The notes beneath the pieces were generated by a model. It did no database searches, was not told where the DNA came from, and saw nothing but the letters and a program-made list of their open reading frames with translations. A program made the translations under genes and the position numbers. Of a DNA stretch of 64,000 nt, positions 43,711-52,897 are shown one piece after another. How positions within the stretch are numbered: the first letter of the stretch is position 1; each line of letters opens with the position of its first letter. Location of the stretch: positions 124,001-188,000 of the forward strand of contig NZ_JAEK01000007.1 in assembly GCF_000518865.1 (NCBI RefSeq). Direction: 5' to 3'. Source of the stretch: Bacillus sp. J37. Lineage in GTDB: Bacteria > Bacillota > Bacilli > Bacillales > Bacillaceae.

Positions 43711-45315
43711 CTATCTTCCTGATAATCCCATCCCATTGATAATTTTATCCAAAATTTCATCCTGTAAGGTAATCATTCGAGCTGAAGCATTGTATGCATG
43801 TTGAAATTGGATCATATTTGTCATTTCTTCATCCAATGAAACAGCACTAACAGATTGTCTTCTTTGATCTACTGAATCACGAAGGACAGTACTGTTTGTA
43901 GATAATCGTTCTGCCTCTTGAGCATTAACAGCCATACCTCCAATTAAACCTTCATAATAATTTTGGAAAGTTGATTGACTGTTGTCAATAGTTAAGTTTT
44001 TATTTTTAACTTCTGCCAAGTTAATAGCGTTCGCACCATTTCCATCAAGAATATTGCCATCTTCATCTACAGCTGATGCAGCTATATTATCGGTTGATTG
44101 ATTAATCAACTCAGAAATACGAATTAGACTTGCTGCACCTTTAACATTCGTTAAGCTAAACTGTTCTTCATTATTTGCATTATCACCGAAGGAAAAGAAG
44201 TTCACATCTTGCTTTGTCGTATTTAACTTATGATCACTATCAAAATCGTTTAATGTATAACCTGAACGATGAATATTATTAAACTCCTGTACAAACTGAT
44301 GTGCTAATGTATCTAAACTATTAAGCATTTCTGGATATAAACCCGCTTCAGTACCATTACTTGTGTAACCATAAGAATCTATTAGGCTGCTTATTTTTCC
44401 AGCACTATTAAAATCGAGTATATCAATGGATTTTGAACCAATTTTAACAGTTTGGACAAGACCATACACTTGCTTCCCATTTTCAGTTAGTTTTTCAAAA
44501 CCAATGCCAACTTCATTAGTACGTTGCTGTTTAGCATCTACTAAAGTGCCAAGACTTTTACCTGTATCATCTACTATCTCTACCGTCGCTGTTCCTTCTG
44601 CTATTTTTAATGCATTACCACCAGAAGGATTATAGGTTACTTTTACATTAGCTAAAGATGAAAGTTTATCTAGTATCCGATCTCTTTCGTCATATAAATC
44701 ATTAGGTAAATAGCCGTGTGGCTCTATTTGTGATATTTGTTTGTTTAAATTGTTCAGTTGATTTGCTAAAGAGTTTATTTCCTTAACTGAAACATCCAAC
44801 TCATTCTTTATATCACCTTGGACAGATTTTAGAGATTTTGCTAAATAGTTAAACGTATCTGCCACAGCATTTCCACGTTCACGAACAACTGAACGGGCTC
44901 CTGCATTGGTTGGATCAAGAGCTAAATCTTGAAGGGACTGCCAGAAACGATCTAATGTTTTGGATAAACCAGTATCAGAAGGTTCATTCATGATCTCTTC
45001 CATTTTTTGAAGGGCATTCGCTCTTGAATCCCAGTATGATAGTTTATTATTCTCTGCTCGATATTGAATATCTAGAAAACTCTCTCTTACACGCTGGACA
45101 CTATCAGCTTCCACCCCAGTTCCCATCTGTCCAGGAATCTGTGGTCTATTTATCCCTAATGAAGGATAAGATTCTGTAGGCTTCATATTCACCCGCTGAC
45201 GAGTGTAGCCTTCTGTATTCGCATTTGCAATATTGTTGCCAGTTGTATGAAGTGCACTCTGCTGGACAAACATCCCACGCTTAGCTGTTTCTAACCCCAT
45301 AAAAGTTGAACGCAT
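43711..45315 (-). CDS. flgK: Flagellar hook-filament junction protein FlgK
   Basis: A 534-residue hook-associated protein 1. N-terminal TFMGLETAKRGMFVQQSAL and TTGNNIANANTEGYTRQRV, C-terminal SLDEEMTNMIQFQHAYNASA are the rod/hook core motifs. Slightly longer than B. subtilis FlgK (507). Part of the flgM-flgN-flgK-flgL operon; FlgN is its export chaperone, encoded just upstream. Confidence 0.95.
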   Translation of the reverse strand: MRSTFMGLETAKRGMFVQQSALHTTGNNIANANTEGYTRQRVNMKPTESYPSLGINRPQIPGQMGTGVEADSVQRVRESFLDIQYRAENNKLSYWDSRANALQKMEEIMNEPSDTGLSKTLDRFWQSLQDLALDPTNAGARSVVRERGNAVADTFNYLAKSLKSVQGDIKNELDVSVKEINSLANQLNNLNKQISQIEPHGYLPNDLYDERDRILDKLSSLANVKVTYNPSGGNALKIAEGTATVEIVDDTGKSLGTLVDAKQQRTNEVGIGFEKLTENGKQVYGLVQTVKIGSKSIDILDFNSAGKISSLIDSYGYTSNGTEAGLYPEMLNSLDTLAHQFVQEFNNIHRSGYTLNDFDSDHKLNTTKQDVNFFSFGDNANNEEQFSLTNVKGAASLIRISELINQSTDNIAASAVDEDGNILDGNGANAINLAEVKNKNLTIDNSQSTFQNYYEGLIGGMAVNAQEAERLSTNSTVLRDSVDQRRQSVSAVSLDEEMTNMIQFQHAYNASARMITLQDEILDKIINGMGLSGR

Positions 45316-45333
45316 TTAGTCCCCTCCTATCCC

Positions 45334-45816
45334 TTATGCCTTCGAATCAAAAATTGATCGACGCTGTTTTTCTTGTGTTGATTTATTTAAAGGTTTGTCA
45401 TAATTCATACTTGTTTCTTTTGGTAACAATGTATCAAGTGTAATCGATGTTAACTGTATAGCTTGCTTTGTCAGTTCTTTATTTAGTTCATTTTGATTTT
45501 TCAGCTGATTCATAACATTTGTGAAGTCAGCAAAAATGTCTTGAAGAACTTCCTTCTCTGGTCCAGTCGCTTTATTGATACACGCTGTGAGAGTGACTTC
45601 CTCACTCCCATCTAAGTATTCTGCAGTTTTACTAACCCGTTCATCCTCTATCTGTTTTATGGCCTGGACATACATTTGCTCTTTATTAAGTAGTTCCTTT
45701 AATTCTTCTACTTGATTCTGCTTAAGTATCTCAGTTTTTTGAAGGGCTACCTCATAGAGATTTTGATGAAGTTTTAGGAGTTTGTTTAAGGTCTGTATTA
45801 ATTGTTCACCAGTCAT
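45334..45816 (-). CDS. flgN: Flagellar export chaperone FlgN
   Basis: A 160-residue helical, coiled-coil protein of the FlgN family that binds FlgK and FlgL before export. The C-terminal LNKSTQEKQRRSIFDSKA tail is typical. Start ATG 45816 has GGAGGG upstream. Between flgM and flgK as in B. subtilis. Confidence 0.92.
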   Translation of the reverse strand: MTGEQLIQTLNKLLKLHQNLYEVALQKTEILKQNQVEELKELLNKEQMYVQAIKQIEDERVSKTAEYLDGSEEVTLTACINKATGPEKEVLQDIFADFTNVMNQLKNQNELNKELTKQAIQLTSITLDTLLPKETSMNYDKPLNKSTQEKQRRSIFDSKA

Positions 45817-45837
45817 CCATAACCCTCCTTTTTTTTG

Positions 45838-46101
45838 TTATTTTTTATAGAACTCAACTAACCCCTTCGCAATCGCCTGCGGATCAATTGTATAAGTCCC
45901 ATTCTCTACTTGAGATTTAATTGCTTGTACTTTTTCCTGTCTTGCTTTAACCAAATCATTTGATTGCTGTAAATTTTTTGCTTTTGAAGAGATCTCTACT
46001 TTATCTTCTCTTGATTGTGCTTTTGATGGTGTTGCTATATTTTTATCAATGCTTTTTTTATATGGGTTTACACCCATTGAGCCTATATTATTTATTTTCA
46101 T
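45838..46101 (-). CDS. flgM: Anti-sigma-D factor FlgM
   Basis: An 87-residue protein. The sigma-binding C-terminal half has SREDKVEISSKAKNLQQ, then VKAIKSQVENGTY-like and IDPQAIAKGLVEFYKK. It holds sigma-D inactive until the hook-basal body is complete. Start ATG 46101; a sigma-D promoter 45 bp upstream gives feedback control. Confidence 0.94.
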   Translation of the reverse strand: MKINNIGSMGVNPYKKSIDKNIATPSKAQSREDKVEISSKAKNLQQSNDLVKARQEKVQAIKSQVENGTYTIDPQAIAKGLVEFYKK

Positions 46102-46146
46102 AAGAAATCCTCACTTTCAAAGAGAACGTGCTTTGTCATAATATTA

Positions 46147-46172
46147 GTATCGGTATCTTTATTAAAACTTTA
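46147..46172 (-). promoter_or_regulatory. Sigma-D promoter of flgM-flgN-flgK-flgL
   Basis: On the minus strand TAAA (46172-46169), 14 bp, ACCGATAC (46154-46147). It partly overlaps the region just before the yvyF stop. Confidence 0.75.
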
Positions 46173-46181
46173 AGCATTTCA

Positions 46182-46601
46182 TCATTTTTTAGGACTTTGG
46201 GAGTAGAAAGTTGTTTCTCGGGCAGTTTGTTTATTACGATCACTAATCATTTTTTCCTGTTCTAGTTGGTGGATTTGTTTGTGTATGCCTTCTTTGCATT
46301 CCTCACATAACCGATCCTCTCTAATTGTTTTCCCACATTTTTCGCATGGATAGCCTAAATTAGGAAAGTTAATTAACTGTATTCTTCCTTGACGGATAAA
46401 TTTGAGAATCAAATCCTTTGAAACTCCTGTTTCATCAACAACTTCATCTAATTGTGCTTTGCGATTTTCACGCTTTCTTAAAAATTTATAGACTGTTTCA
46501 TAAGCTTGTTCTTCTTCTTTAAAACACTTATCACATACAGTCCTAAACTGACTTTGAACAAATAATGTATTACACTTTGGACAATTCGCTAATTCACCCA
46601 T
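46182..46601 (-). CDS. yvyF: Flagellar-operon zinc-ribbon protein YvyF
   Basis: A 139-residue protein of the flagellar operon protein family TIGR03826. Two zinc-binding pairs at the N-terminus (CPKCNTLF, CDKCF) and two near the middle (CEKCG, CEECK) flank a helix-turn-helix-like segment (LDEVVDETGVSKDLILKFI). It sits between comFC and flgM, joining the competence and flagellar operons. Function not established. Confidence 0.9.
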   Translation of the reverse strand: MGELANCPKCNTLFVQSQFRTVCDKCFKEEEQAYETVYKFLRKRENRKAQLDEVVDETGVSKDLILKFIRQGRIQLINFPNLGYPCEKCGKTIREDRLCEECKEGIHKQIHQLEQEKMISDRNKQTARETTFYSQSPKK

Positions 46602-46659
46602 TATTATATCTCCTATCGATTCAGTATCTACTTTTTATATCGGCTAGGTTTTCTACTTT

Positions 46660-47352
46660 TTAACTTCTAATTAATGTAAAAGAAGAAATGGATATTGCAC
46701 CAGAGTCTTTTAGACGTTTGGCGGCGTGTCTTAGTGTGGTTCCTGTTGTATAGATGTCATCAATTAATAAAATGTTTTTCCCTTTTATTATACTACGGTC
46801 TGTAATAGAAAACACATTGGTAGAAGTTAGTCGTGCGTGACGGGATTTTTTTGATTGTTTTTCATGATGTGTTCGCTCGAGGACGTCCAGTTGTGGAAGA
46901 GGAAGAAAGTCTGCTAAAAGTTTTGCTTGGTTAAAGCCGCGTTCGTAGAGTCGCTCAGGACTTAGTGGGATTGGGATGGTTGCATCGAATTTAGTTGTCT
47001 TGAAGTTTGCTTTATAGCTTGTTTTGAAGTCTTTTTTAAAAACAGCTGCAAGGGCTGCGTCACCGCGGAATTTAAAAGTTGAGAGAATGTCCTTCATGGC
47101 GTCATTGTATTCATAGACAGATACATTACGCTCTAGAATTCCTTTCCATTTAGGGGCATTTTCCCATGACTCGCAGTCTGAACAAATATCTAGATTACTT
47201 TGGGGCCTGAAGCAGCTTGGACAGGTGGGGTTATTAATTTTCACCAGAGTTTCATAGCAGGTGACACATGTATTCGTTTCCGAACTTGGCAGGAGACTTT
47301 TCCATGTAATTTGAATATTTACCTGCTCGTTACAAATTAAACAATATGTAAT
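46660..47352 (-). CDS. comFC: Competence protein ComFC, probable ATT start
   Basis: A 230-residue phosphoribosyltransferase-fold protein needed for DNA uptake/transformation. The PRPP motif ILLIDDIYTTGTTL lies near the C-terminus. Upstream of the first conventional start (GTG 47244) the frame stays open and encodes YCLICNEQ and CVTCYE, which with CPSC and CSDC make the N-terminal zinc fingers expected in Bacillus ComFC. No ATG/GTG/TTG exists there. AGGGGGAGG followed 5 nt later by ATT (47352), right after the comFB stop, makes ATT the likely start. The gene ends in SSFTLIRS as in B. subtilis. Confidence 0.88.
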   Translation of the reverse strand: MTYCLICNEQVNIQITWKSLLPSSETNTCVTCYETLVKINNPTCPSCFRPQSNLDICSDCESWENAPKWKGILERNVSVYEYNDAMKDILSTFKFRGDAALAAVFKKDFKTSYKANFKTTKFDATIPIPLSPERLYERGFNQAKLLADFLPLPQLDVLERTHHEKQSKKSRHARLTSTNVFSITDRSIIKGKNILLIDDIYTTGTTLRHAAKRLKDSGAISISSFTLIRS

Positions 47353-47366
47353 AAAAACCTCCCCCT

Positions 47367-47639
47367 TTATCGGTAGTTCTCACAGGTTGGATTATCAGAA
47401 ACAATTTTTGCACATTCTGCTAATTTCACTAGCAACGAGGTCATTTCCTGCTTGTCTATAAATTCGGCTTTAATATACATCGCTTTGTCTATATTTGTTA
47501 CATAGCGAGGAGTGGTTTTGTTGAGGCTTAATGCCAGAATATCGTCAAGGCATGTGCTGCATGAGCAAGTTAATTGCAGACGATCTTTATATTCATCTAA
47601 TAAATCCTTCATAATTTGTTCCATTGCGTTAATGACCAT
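47367..47639 (-). CDS. comFB: Competence protein ComFB
   Basis: A 90-residue small protein with CSCSTCLDDILALSLNKTTPRYVT, a late-competence/ComFB domain. Dispensable for transformation in B. subtilis as far as known; related domains bind cyclic di-nucleotides in cyanobacteria. Four Cys suggest metal binding. Sits between comFA and comFC, 14 bp before comFC. Confidence 0.9.
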   Translation of the reverse strand: MVINAMEQIMKDLLDEYKDRLQLTCSCSTCLDDILALSLNKTTPRYVTNIDKAMYIKAEFIDKQEMTSLLVKLAECAKIVSDNPTCENYR

Positions 47640-47705
47640 AAACTAGTCTCCTTGTCCTCCATATAATACTCTATTATGCCATAGAGAACAGGTTTCTAAA
47701 AGTAT

Positions 47706-49193
47706 CTACTCTTTTAGGAAGCCACCACGTTTTGCTTCATCATTCATTTTCAAAATATGCTTCCTTGCTTCTACCATCGCTTGTGTTTTGCCATAATGAA
47801 AAAACGTAACATTCCCGGTTGGATAGCTTGCACTTCTCCCAACCCGACCTGAGATTTGTACAAGGGCGCTTTCTGTAAAAATATCATCTTCACTTCCTAA
47901 AACTGCAACATCACTGTTTGGGATCGTGACTCCTCTTTCCAAAATGGTAGATGTGATAATAACAGGCATGCTGCCACTTCGAAATTTTGACACCTTTTCA
48001 CGTCGTTCAGGGTCTTCAGCGTGGACACCTTCGATTCTTTCATCTAGTTTTCTGCATATCTTTACGACCTCATCAATGATTGAGACCGACGGGACAAAAA
48101 GAAATGCCTGCTTATTAGCTTTAATTCTTGTTTTTAGCCATTCTATTACTTTTGAAGGTAATCTTCCCTTTTCAAGATGCTTTTTCCAATTCCCTACCCA
48201 AACAAATTCCGGAACAGGCAAGGGATGACCATGATATCGCGCTGGAATTAGAACAGCCTTCCTCTTATTTTGCTGAACTTCATTTTTCCATTTTTTATTG
48301 GGAGTTGCAGTCAGATAAATGAGGGAGCTTTTGTCTTTACGGGATTTTTGTACAGCGAATTGAAGAGACGCATCAGCCGAGTATGGAAAGGCGTCAACTT
48401 CATCAACGATGATGCAATCAAACGTTTGTTTAAAGCGTAGAAGCTGGTGGGTTGTTGATATCGTGAGGGTTGCGTGTTTGTGGCGATCTTCGCTGCCACC
48501 GTATAACGCAGCAACAGATGTTGAAGGAAAAACTTTTTGAAGACGTGGCGCTAATTCTAAGACGACATCTGTACGTGGAGTTGCAATACAGATTTTTTTG
48601 TTATCGGAGAGGGCCTGCTCAATTCCTTTGAAAAGAACTTCTGTTTTTCCAGCGCCACAGACTGCCCAGATCAGCAGCTCTGTGTGGTCTTTCACCGCTT
48701 GGACAACTTTATCTGACGCAAGGGCTTGTCCCTTTGATAAATCACCTTCCCAATCTAAACCGGAGGAGTGCGGTACCTGAACTGTCGGTCCACTCCAGCT
48801 ATAAAGAGGTGTACACTCACTCACCCGCCCCATCATGATGCAGTTTCGGCAGTAATGACAGCTCTGTTCCCCACATTTCGAGCAAGAAAATGAAGCAAAT
48901 AACGAGGAATTCGAATTCCCACAACGCTTACATAGTAAGCCCTTTTGTATTTTCTCGATTCCAACAGTTAATTTCACATAGCCTTGCTCATAGTGAGCTT
49001 GCAATGTTTCAAGGGGGAATGGAATTTCAGTTAAAAGTAACTCTTTTCCATCTAGATGTGTTTGGAGTTCAGGTAAATATGAAAAATGCGGATAAGGTGT
49101 AATCTCAGGTAGTCGGTGATGTTGTGATATTGGCAGGCCTTCTTCTTCGGAGAATGTTGGAGTTAGGGAACCATTTACCAAGTGAAACCTCAT
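47706..49193 (-). CDS. comFA: Competence DNA translocase ATPase ComFA
   Basis: A 495-residue DEAD/DEAH-like helicase-related ATPase that drives single-stranded DNA through ComEC. A four-Cys zinc finger lies at about 90-130 (CKRCGN, CSKCGEQSCHYC). Walker A AVCGAGKTE, DEVD box IIVDEVDAFPYS and motif VI SGRVGRSASYP are intact. ATG 49193 overlaps the stop of the upstream small gene (ATGA), with AGGTGG close before it. First com gene of the comF operon. Confidence 0.93.
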   Translation of the reverse strand: MRFHLVNGSLTPTFSEEEGLPISQHHRLPEITPYPHFSYLPELQTHLDGKELLLTEIPFPLETLQAHYEQGYVKLTVGIEKIQKGLLCKRCGNSNSSLFASFSCSKCGEQSCHYCRNCIMMGRVSECTPLYSWSGPTVQVPHSSGLDWEGDLSKGQALASDKVVQAVKDHTELLIWAVCGAGKTEVLFKGIEQALSDNKKICIATPRTDVVLELAPRLQKVFPSTSVAALYGGSEDRHKHATLTISTTHQLLRFKQTFDCIIVDEVDAFPYSADASLQFAVQKSRKDKSSLIYLTATPNKKWKNEVQQNKRKAVLIPARYHGHPLPVPEFVWVGNWKKHLEKGRLPSKVIEWLKTRIKANKQAFLFVPSVSIIDEVVKICRKLDERIEGVHAEDPERREKVSKFRSGSMPVIITSTILERGVTIPNSDVAVLGSEDDIFTESALVQISGRVGRSASYPTGNVTFFHYGKTQAMVEARKHILKMNDEAKRGGFLKE

Positions 49194-49399
49194 GATCCAC
49201 CTAAATAGGTTTGGCATATTTTTCGATAGCGTTTTTCTACACTGATTGGTGTACGTGATAATTGTTCTGCAATATGTCTGAATCTCATTCCACTTCGACG
49301 TAATTCTAATAGCTTTCGGTCCTCAAGGGTTGTCCAGTGGCGATATGTACGTTTTTTTTCTTCATTTTCTTGCATTGTTTGATTTGTGTATTCACTCAA
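49190..49399 (-). CDS. Small Myb/SANT-like DNA-binding protein upstream of comFA
   Basis: A 69-residue basic protein. RTYRHWTTLEDRKLLELRRS followed by RFRHIAEQLSRTPISVEKRY has the tri-helical tryptophan-containing pattern of Myb/SANT or GcrA-like domains. TTG 49399 is 9 nt after a perfect AAGGAGGT, and its stop overlaps the comFA start (ATGA), so the two are translationally coupled. B. subtilis has no such gene at this place as far as I know. A DNA-binding helper or regulator of the comF operon is a guess. Confidence 0.7.
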   Translation of the reverse strand: MSEYTNQTMQENEEKKRTYRHWTTLEDRKLLELRRSGMRFRHIAEQLSRTPISVEKRYRKICQTYLGGS

Positions 49400-49480
49400 T
49401 TTTTTATGACCTCCTTGCAATTTCTATACATAGTATGAGGCAATAATAACCAAATGTCCATGATTAGACATAAATATGAG

Positions 49481-49523
49481 AGGTTAGTACCATGTATAAC
49501 TAGTACTTTCCTCTCATAAACAT
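49481..49523. other. Large hairpin between degV and the comF operon
   Basis: ATGAGAGG and CCTCTCAT enclose a second pair AGTAC/GTACT. It follows the degV stop directly. The T run is weak on both strands, so it may be a poor terminator or an attenuator upstream of the comF genes. Confidence 0.45.
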
Positions 49524-50366
49524 TCACTTTTTATACCATCCGACCCCAACTGCACCTTCACCAAGATGTGTACCGATCACAGGACCAAAATAACTGATCA
49601 TGCATTCGACATTAGGATACTTCACTGAAAGCTCTTGTTGCATCTTTTCCGCTTCTTCAGACCGGTTTGCATGGATGACAACGACACGCATTGGTTCGTT
49701 TTGGCCCGCTACTTCATCAAGAAGCTCAAACACCCGATTTAACGCTTTTTTACGGGTACGTACTTTTTCAAATGGAACAATGACTTTGTCTTCAAAATGA
49801 AGGATCGGCTTCACTTGAAGCAGACTGCCGATCAAGGCTTGCGCTCCGCTTAATCGTCCACCCTTTTGAAGGTTGCTTAAATCATCGACCATAAAATAGG
49901 CATTGATTGTTTTTTTCATTTCATCCATCCGTGCCAAAATATCTTTTGGGTCAGCACCTTCATGAGCCATTTCTGCTGCTTCCAGGGCATAGAATCCTTG
50001 AACCATGCAGCTGATTTCGGAATCATATGCATAAACGTCAATGTTATCTACCATATCTCCTGCTGTTGCCGCACCGTTGTATGTCCCACTAATTCCGCTA
50101 GAGAGGTGGATTGAAATCACTGCATCATATTCTTTGGAAAGTGCTTCGAATAGTTCAACAAACTTTCCTACCGGTGGCTGTGATGTGGTTGGAAGTTGTT
50201 GCTGTCCCCGCATTTTTTCAAAAAATTGTTCTGATGTGATTTCGATTTCTTCCTGGTAGGATTCAGTTCCGAAGTTAACGCTTAAGGGAATCATATGTAT
50301 GTCATATTTTTTACGAATTTGTTCAGGGATGTAGGCTGTACTATCTGTGACAATCGCCGTTTTCAT
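49524..50366 (-). CDS. DegV-family fatty acid-binding protein
   Basis: A 280-residue DegV protein (B. subtilis YviA at this position). TAIVTDSTAYIPEQ opens the EDD fold, and TSQPPVGKFVELFE and SSGISGTYNGA hold the fatty-acid carboxylate contacts. In other Firmicutes such proteins (FakB) present fatty acids to the kinase FakA. ATG 50366 follows AAGGAAGGAAT; eight upstream codons are discarded. Confidence 0.9.
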   Translation of the reverse strand: MKTAIVTDSTAYIPEQIRKKYDIHMIPLSVNFGTESYQEEIEITSEQFFEKMRGQQQLPTTSQPPVGKFVELFEALSKEYDAVISIHLSSGISGTYNGAATAGDMVDNIDVYAYDSEISCMVQGFYALEAAEMAHEGADPKDILARMDEMKKTINAYFMVDDLSNLQKGGRLSGAQALIGSLLQVKPILHFEDKVIVPFEKVRTRKKALNRVFELLDEVAGQNEPMRVVVIHANRSEEAEKMQQELSVKYPNVECMISYFGPVIGTHLGEGAVGVGWYKK

Positions 50367-50505
50367 AAGTTTTATTCCTTCCTTGTCCATGTTATTATCA
50401 CCATTTTAACGGATAATCCTTAAGATTTCACTATTCGTTTAGTATATGGGGTAAGTTCGGATTATTATGACTTTTTCATTTTAAATAACAGGCTCTATAC
50501 ATGGT

Positions 50506-50634
50506 TGTTGATTTCCGCTGCAGGCATTCGCTTTCCGCGGGCGGTCCGGGAGCCTCCTCGGCGCGTTGCACCTGTGGGGTCTCCCCTTGACTCGCACTCC
50601 CGCAGGAGTCTCATGCCTTCCGCTCCAATCAACA
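50506..50634 (-). repeat. GC-rich dispersed repeat (family B), copy 3
   Basis: Starts TTGTTGATTTCCGCTGCAGG and ends CGCTCCAATCAACA. Near-identical to 29182-29308 with changes in the middle (GGCGCGTTGCACC against GGCGCTGTGCGCC). It lies between degV and degU; 50635-50783 holds nothing else clear. Confidence 0.8.
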
Positions 50635-50783
50635 AAGTGCTATATATTAATGAACATTAATTAGTAATAAATATGAGAACTCTGCCTACTGAGAAGTCAT
50701 AGGAGCAATTGTACTAATACTAAATTTTTAATAGTAGGACTGCATAGAAAAACAGTTCTCCCCTGTTAGTTTATTTTAATGTA

Positions 50784-50818
50784 CAAAAAAAGCCAGAACC
50801 TAAAAAGATCCTGACTCT
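50784..50818 (-). terminator. Terminator of degU
   Basis: On the minus strand AGTCAGGA pairs with TTCTGGCT (G-T pairs) around a 10-nt loop, followed by seven T residues. Confidence 0.75.
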
Positions 50819-50829
50819 TGTGACGTTCC

Positions 50830-51516
50830 TTATTTCACTTCAACCCAACCATTTTTAATCGCGACAACAACCGCTTGTGTACGGTCATTCACATTCATTT
50901 TCTGAAGAATGTTACTTACATGGTTTTTAACAGTTTTTTCACTGATAAATAATGCTTCTCCTATGCCGCGGTTGCTTTTACCGTCTGCAAGCATTTGAAG
51001 AACTTCGCATTCGCGACGTGTTAAGATATGTAGTGGTCGACGAATTTCTGGTTGTAATGGCTGCATGGTTGCAGCTTGTCCATTTGCTGCGGCAAGTCGT
51101 CTAAATTCGTTTACTAAGTTATGTGTTACTTTTGGATGTAGGTATGAGCCGCCGTCTGCAACAACTTTGACAGCTTCAATTAATGTATCAGCATCCATTT
51201 CTTTTAATAGATAGCCTCTTGCACCTGTTTTTAGCGCATGTGTTACATAGTTTTCATCGTCATGAATTGATAAAATAATGACTTTTGTGTCTTCGTTTGC
51301 TTCAATCAATTGCTTCGTCGCTTCTACACCATTTACTTTTGGCATGTTGATGTCCATGATGACAACGTCCGGTTTATGAGCATCGACTAGTGCTAATGCT
51401 TCTTCCCCGTCATCACCTTCAGCAATTACCTCAAAGCTTGGTTCGAAATCCAAAATGCGTTTTACACCTTCACGAAATAATTGATGATCATCTATAATAA
51501 CAATTTTCGTCTTCAT
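50830..51516 (-). CDS. degU: Response regulator DegU
   Basis: A 228-residue NarL/FixJ-type regulator. The receiver domain (1-125) has phospho-acceptor Asp in VVIMDINMP (about 56). The LuxR-type HTH is at about 160-225 ([20 protein letters not shown]). DegU controls exoenzymes, competence, motility and biofilm; unphosphorylated DegU helps comK, and DegU-P with SwrA acts on fla/che. Start ATG 51516; just downstream of degS. Confidence 0.96.
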   Translation of the reverse strand: MKTKIVIIDDHQLFREGVKRILDFEPSFEVIAEGDDGEEALALVDAHKPDVVIMDINMPKVNGVEATKQLIEANEDTKVIILSIHDDENYVTHALKTGARGYLLKEMDADTLIEAVKVVADGGSYLHPKVTHNLVNEFRRLAAANGQAATMQPLQPEIRRPLHILTRRECEVLQMLADGKSNRGIGEALFISEKTVKNHVSNILQKMNVNDRTQAVVVAIKNGWVEVK

Positions 51517-51597
51517 GCTTACGCCTCCCCATTATCTCTTTTAGTCTAGTTGCCAGTTCATTCCTACGTCAATATGCCTATAGTCATGCAACCTGGC

Positions 51598-52764
51598 TTA
51601 ATTTCCATTAAACGGAACTTGAAACATGATAAAAGTCCCTAAATCGATCTTGGAGTCAATTGTCATTTTTCCTCCTAACAGATCGATTCTCTCCTTCATG
51701 CCAATAAGCCCAAATGATTTCTTATCTTTATTTCCTTTAGCTTCTTTAATATTAAACCCTTTTCCATTGTCTTTTATGACCATGGTGATACTTTCACAGG
51801 TGACCTCGACTTTAACAGATATCTCTGATGCCTCTGAATGTTTTAACGCATTTGTGACAGCCTCTTGGGCAAGACGAAATAAAGCCACCTCAAAGCGGGG
51901 TGGAAGTCGCTTGTCTTCCATTTTCCCTACACTTTGGAAAAGAATCTTAGTTTTGCCATTATATTCTTCGATTGTATCCATATATTTTCTGAGGGTCGGA
52001 ATGAGTCCTAAGTCATCCAATGCCATTGGCCTTAGGTCATAAATGATTCGCCTTACTTCATATAAGGCGTTCCTTACATTCACCTTGAGGCTCTTAATTT
52101 CCTTAAAGCCTTCCTCAGTTCCTCGCTCTCGGAAAATCCGTTCGATTAACTCAGAACGCATCATCACATTAGCAAGCATCTGCGCAGGACCGTCATGAAT
52201 CTCCCGCGAAACCCGTTTTCTTTCTTCCTCCTGCGCCTCAATGATCCTTAAGCCAAAATCCTGCTTTTGCTGAGCATCCTCGAGTAGCATGCCCACCTGA
52301 CGTAAATCACTATTTAAGTAATTCAGCACAACTGAAATTTGGCCAACAAGCGCCTCTGATCGTTCTATGATTTCCTGAAGGCCTAAAAGACGTCTTTCCA
52401 AATCATCACGGCGATCACGCAACTGTTTTTCATGCTGCTGAAGCATTGTGTGTTCCACCTGAAGTCCATGTGCTTTTTCATATGCTTCCCTAATTTCATC
52501 CTCAGAGAACTCTCTGAAGTTTTTACTCACCTGTGAGAGGCGATTGCGAGCAAGACGAGCTTGTATCTCAAGCTTATCCCCTTCGTCAATGACTTTGCTT
52601 ACTTGAATTTTAATATCTTTTAATTCTTCAACCAATGATTCGTATTGCTGTCGGGAATTTTCACCAATTTTAAATATTTCATCCTTGCTCCCGGCAACCG
52701 TACCAATCATCTTATCTAAAATGAGATCAAGCATTTCGCTATCTAATTTTTTATAGGAGTTCAC
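51598..52764 (-). CDS. degS: Sensor histidine kinase DegS
   Basis: A 388-residue cytosolic kinase without transmembrane segments. N-terminal coiled-coil sensor (about 1-175), HisKA_3 dimerisation domain with phospho-His in SREIHDGPAQML (about 188) and HATPase domain with N box NALKHSEA and G boxes DNGKGF. It phosphorylates and dephosphorylates DegU. GTG 52764 follows GGAGGG with 6 nt spacing; 15 upstream codons are discarded. Divergent from yvyE. Confidence 0.95.
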   Translation of the reverse strand: MNSYKKLDSEMLDLILDKMIGTVAGSKDEIFKIGENSRQQYESLVEELKDIKIQVSKVIDEGDKLEIQARLARNRLSQVSKNFREFSEDEIREAYEKAHGLQVEHTMLQQHEKQLRDRRDDLERRLLGLQEIIERSEALVGQISVVLNYLNSDLRQVGMLLEDAQQKQDFGLRIIEAQEEERKRVSREIHDGPAQMLANVMMRSELIERIFRERGTEEGFKEIKSLKVNVRNALYEVRRIIYDLRPMALDDLGLIPTLRKYMDTIEEYNGKTKILFQSVGKMEDKRLPPRFEVALFRLAQEAVTNALKHSEASEISVKVEVTCESITMVIKDNGKGFNIKEAKGNKDKKSFGLIGMKERIDLLGGKMTIDSKIDLGTFIMFQVPFNGN

Positions 52765-52897
52765 ACGTATCCCTCCGCTTTTTCGACAGATATTTTTAGT
52801 TTGCCACATTTTTTACGATTGAAGTAAAAATTATGTCGTTTTATAATAAAAGAATGTGCTATTCTATTTTTGCTTGCTTGTCAGGAGGTGTACAAGC

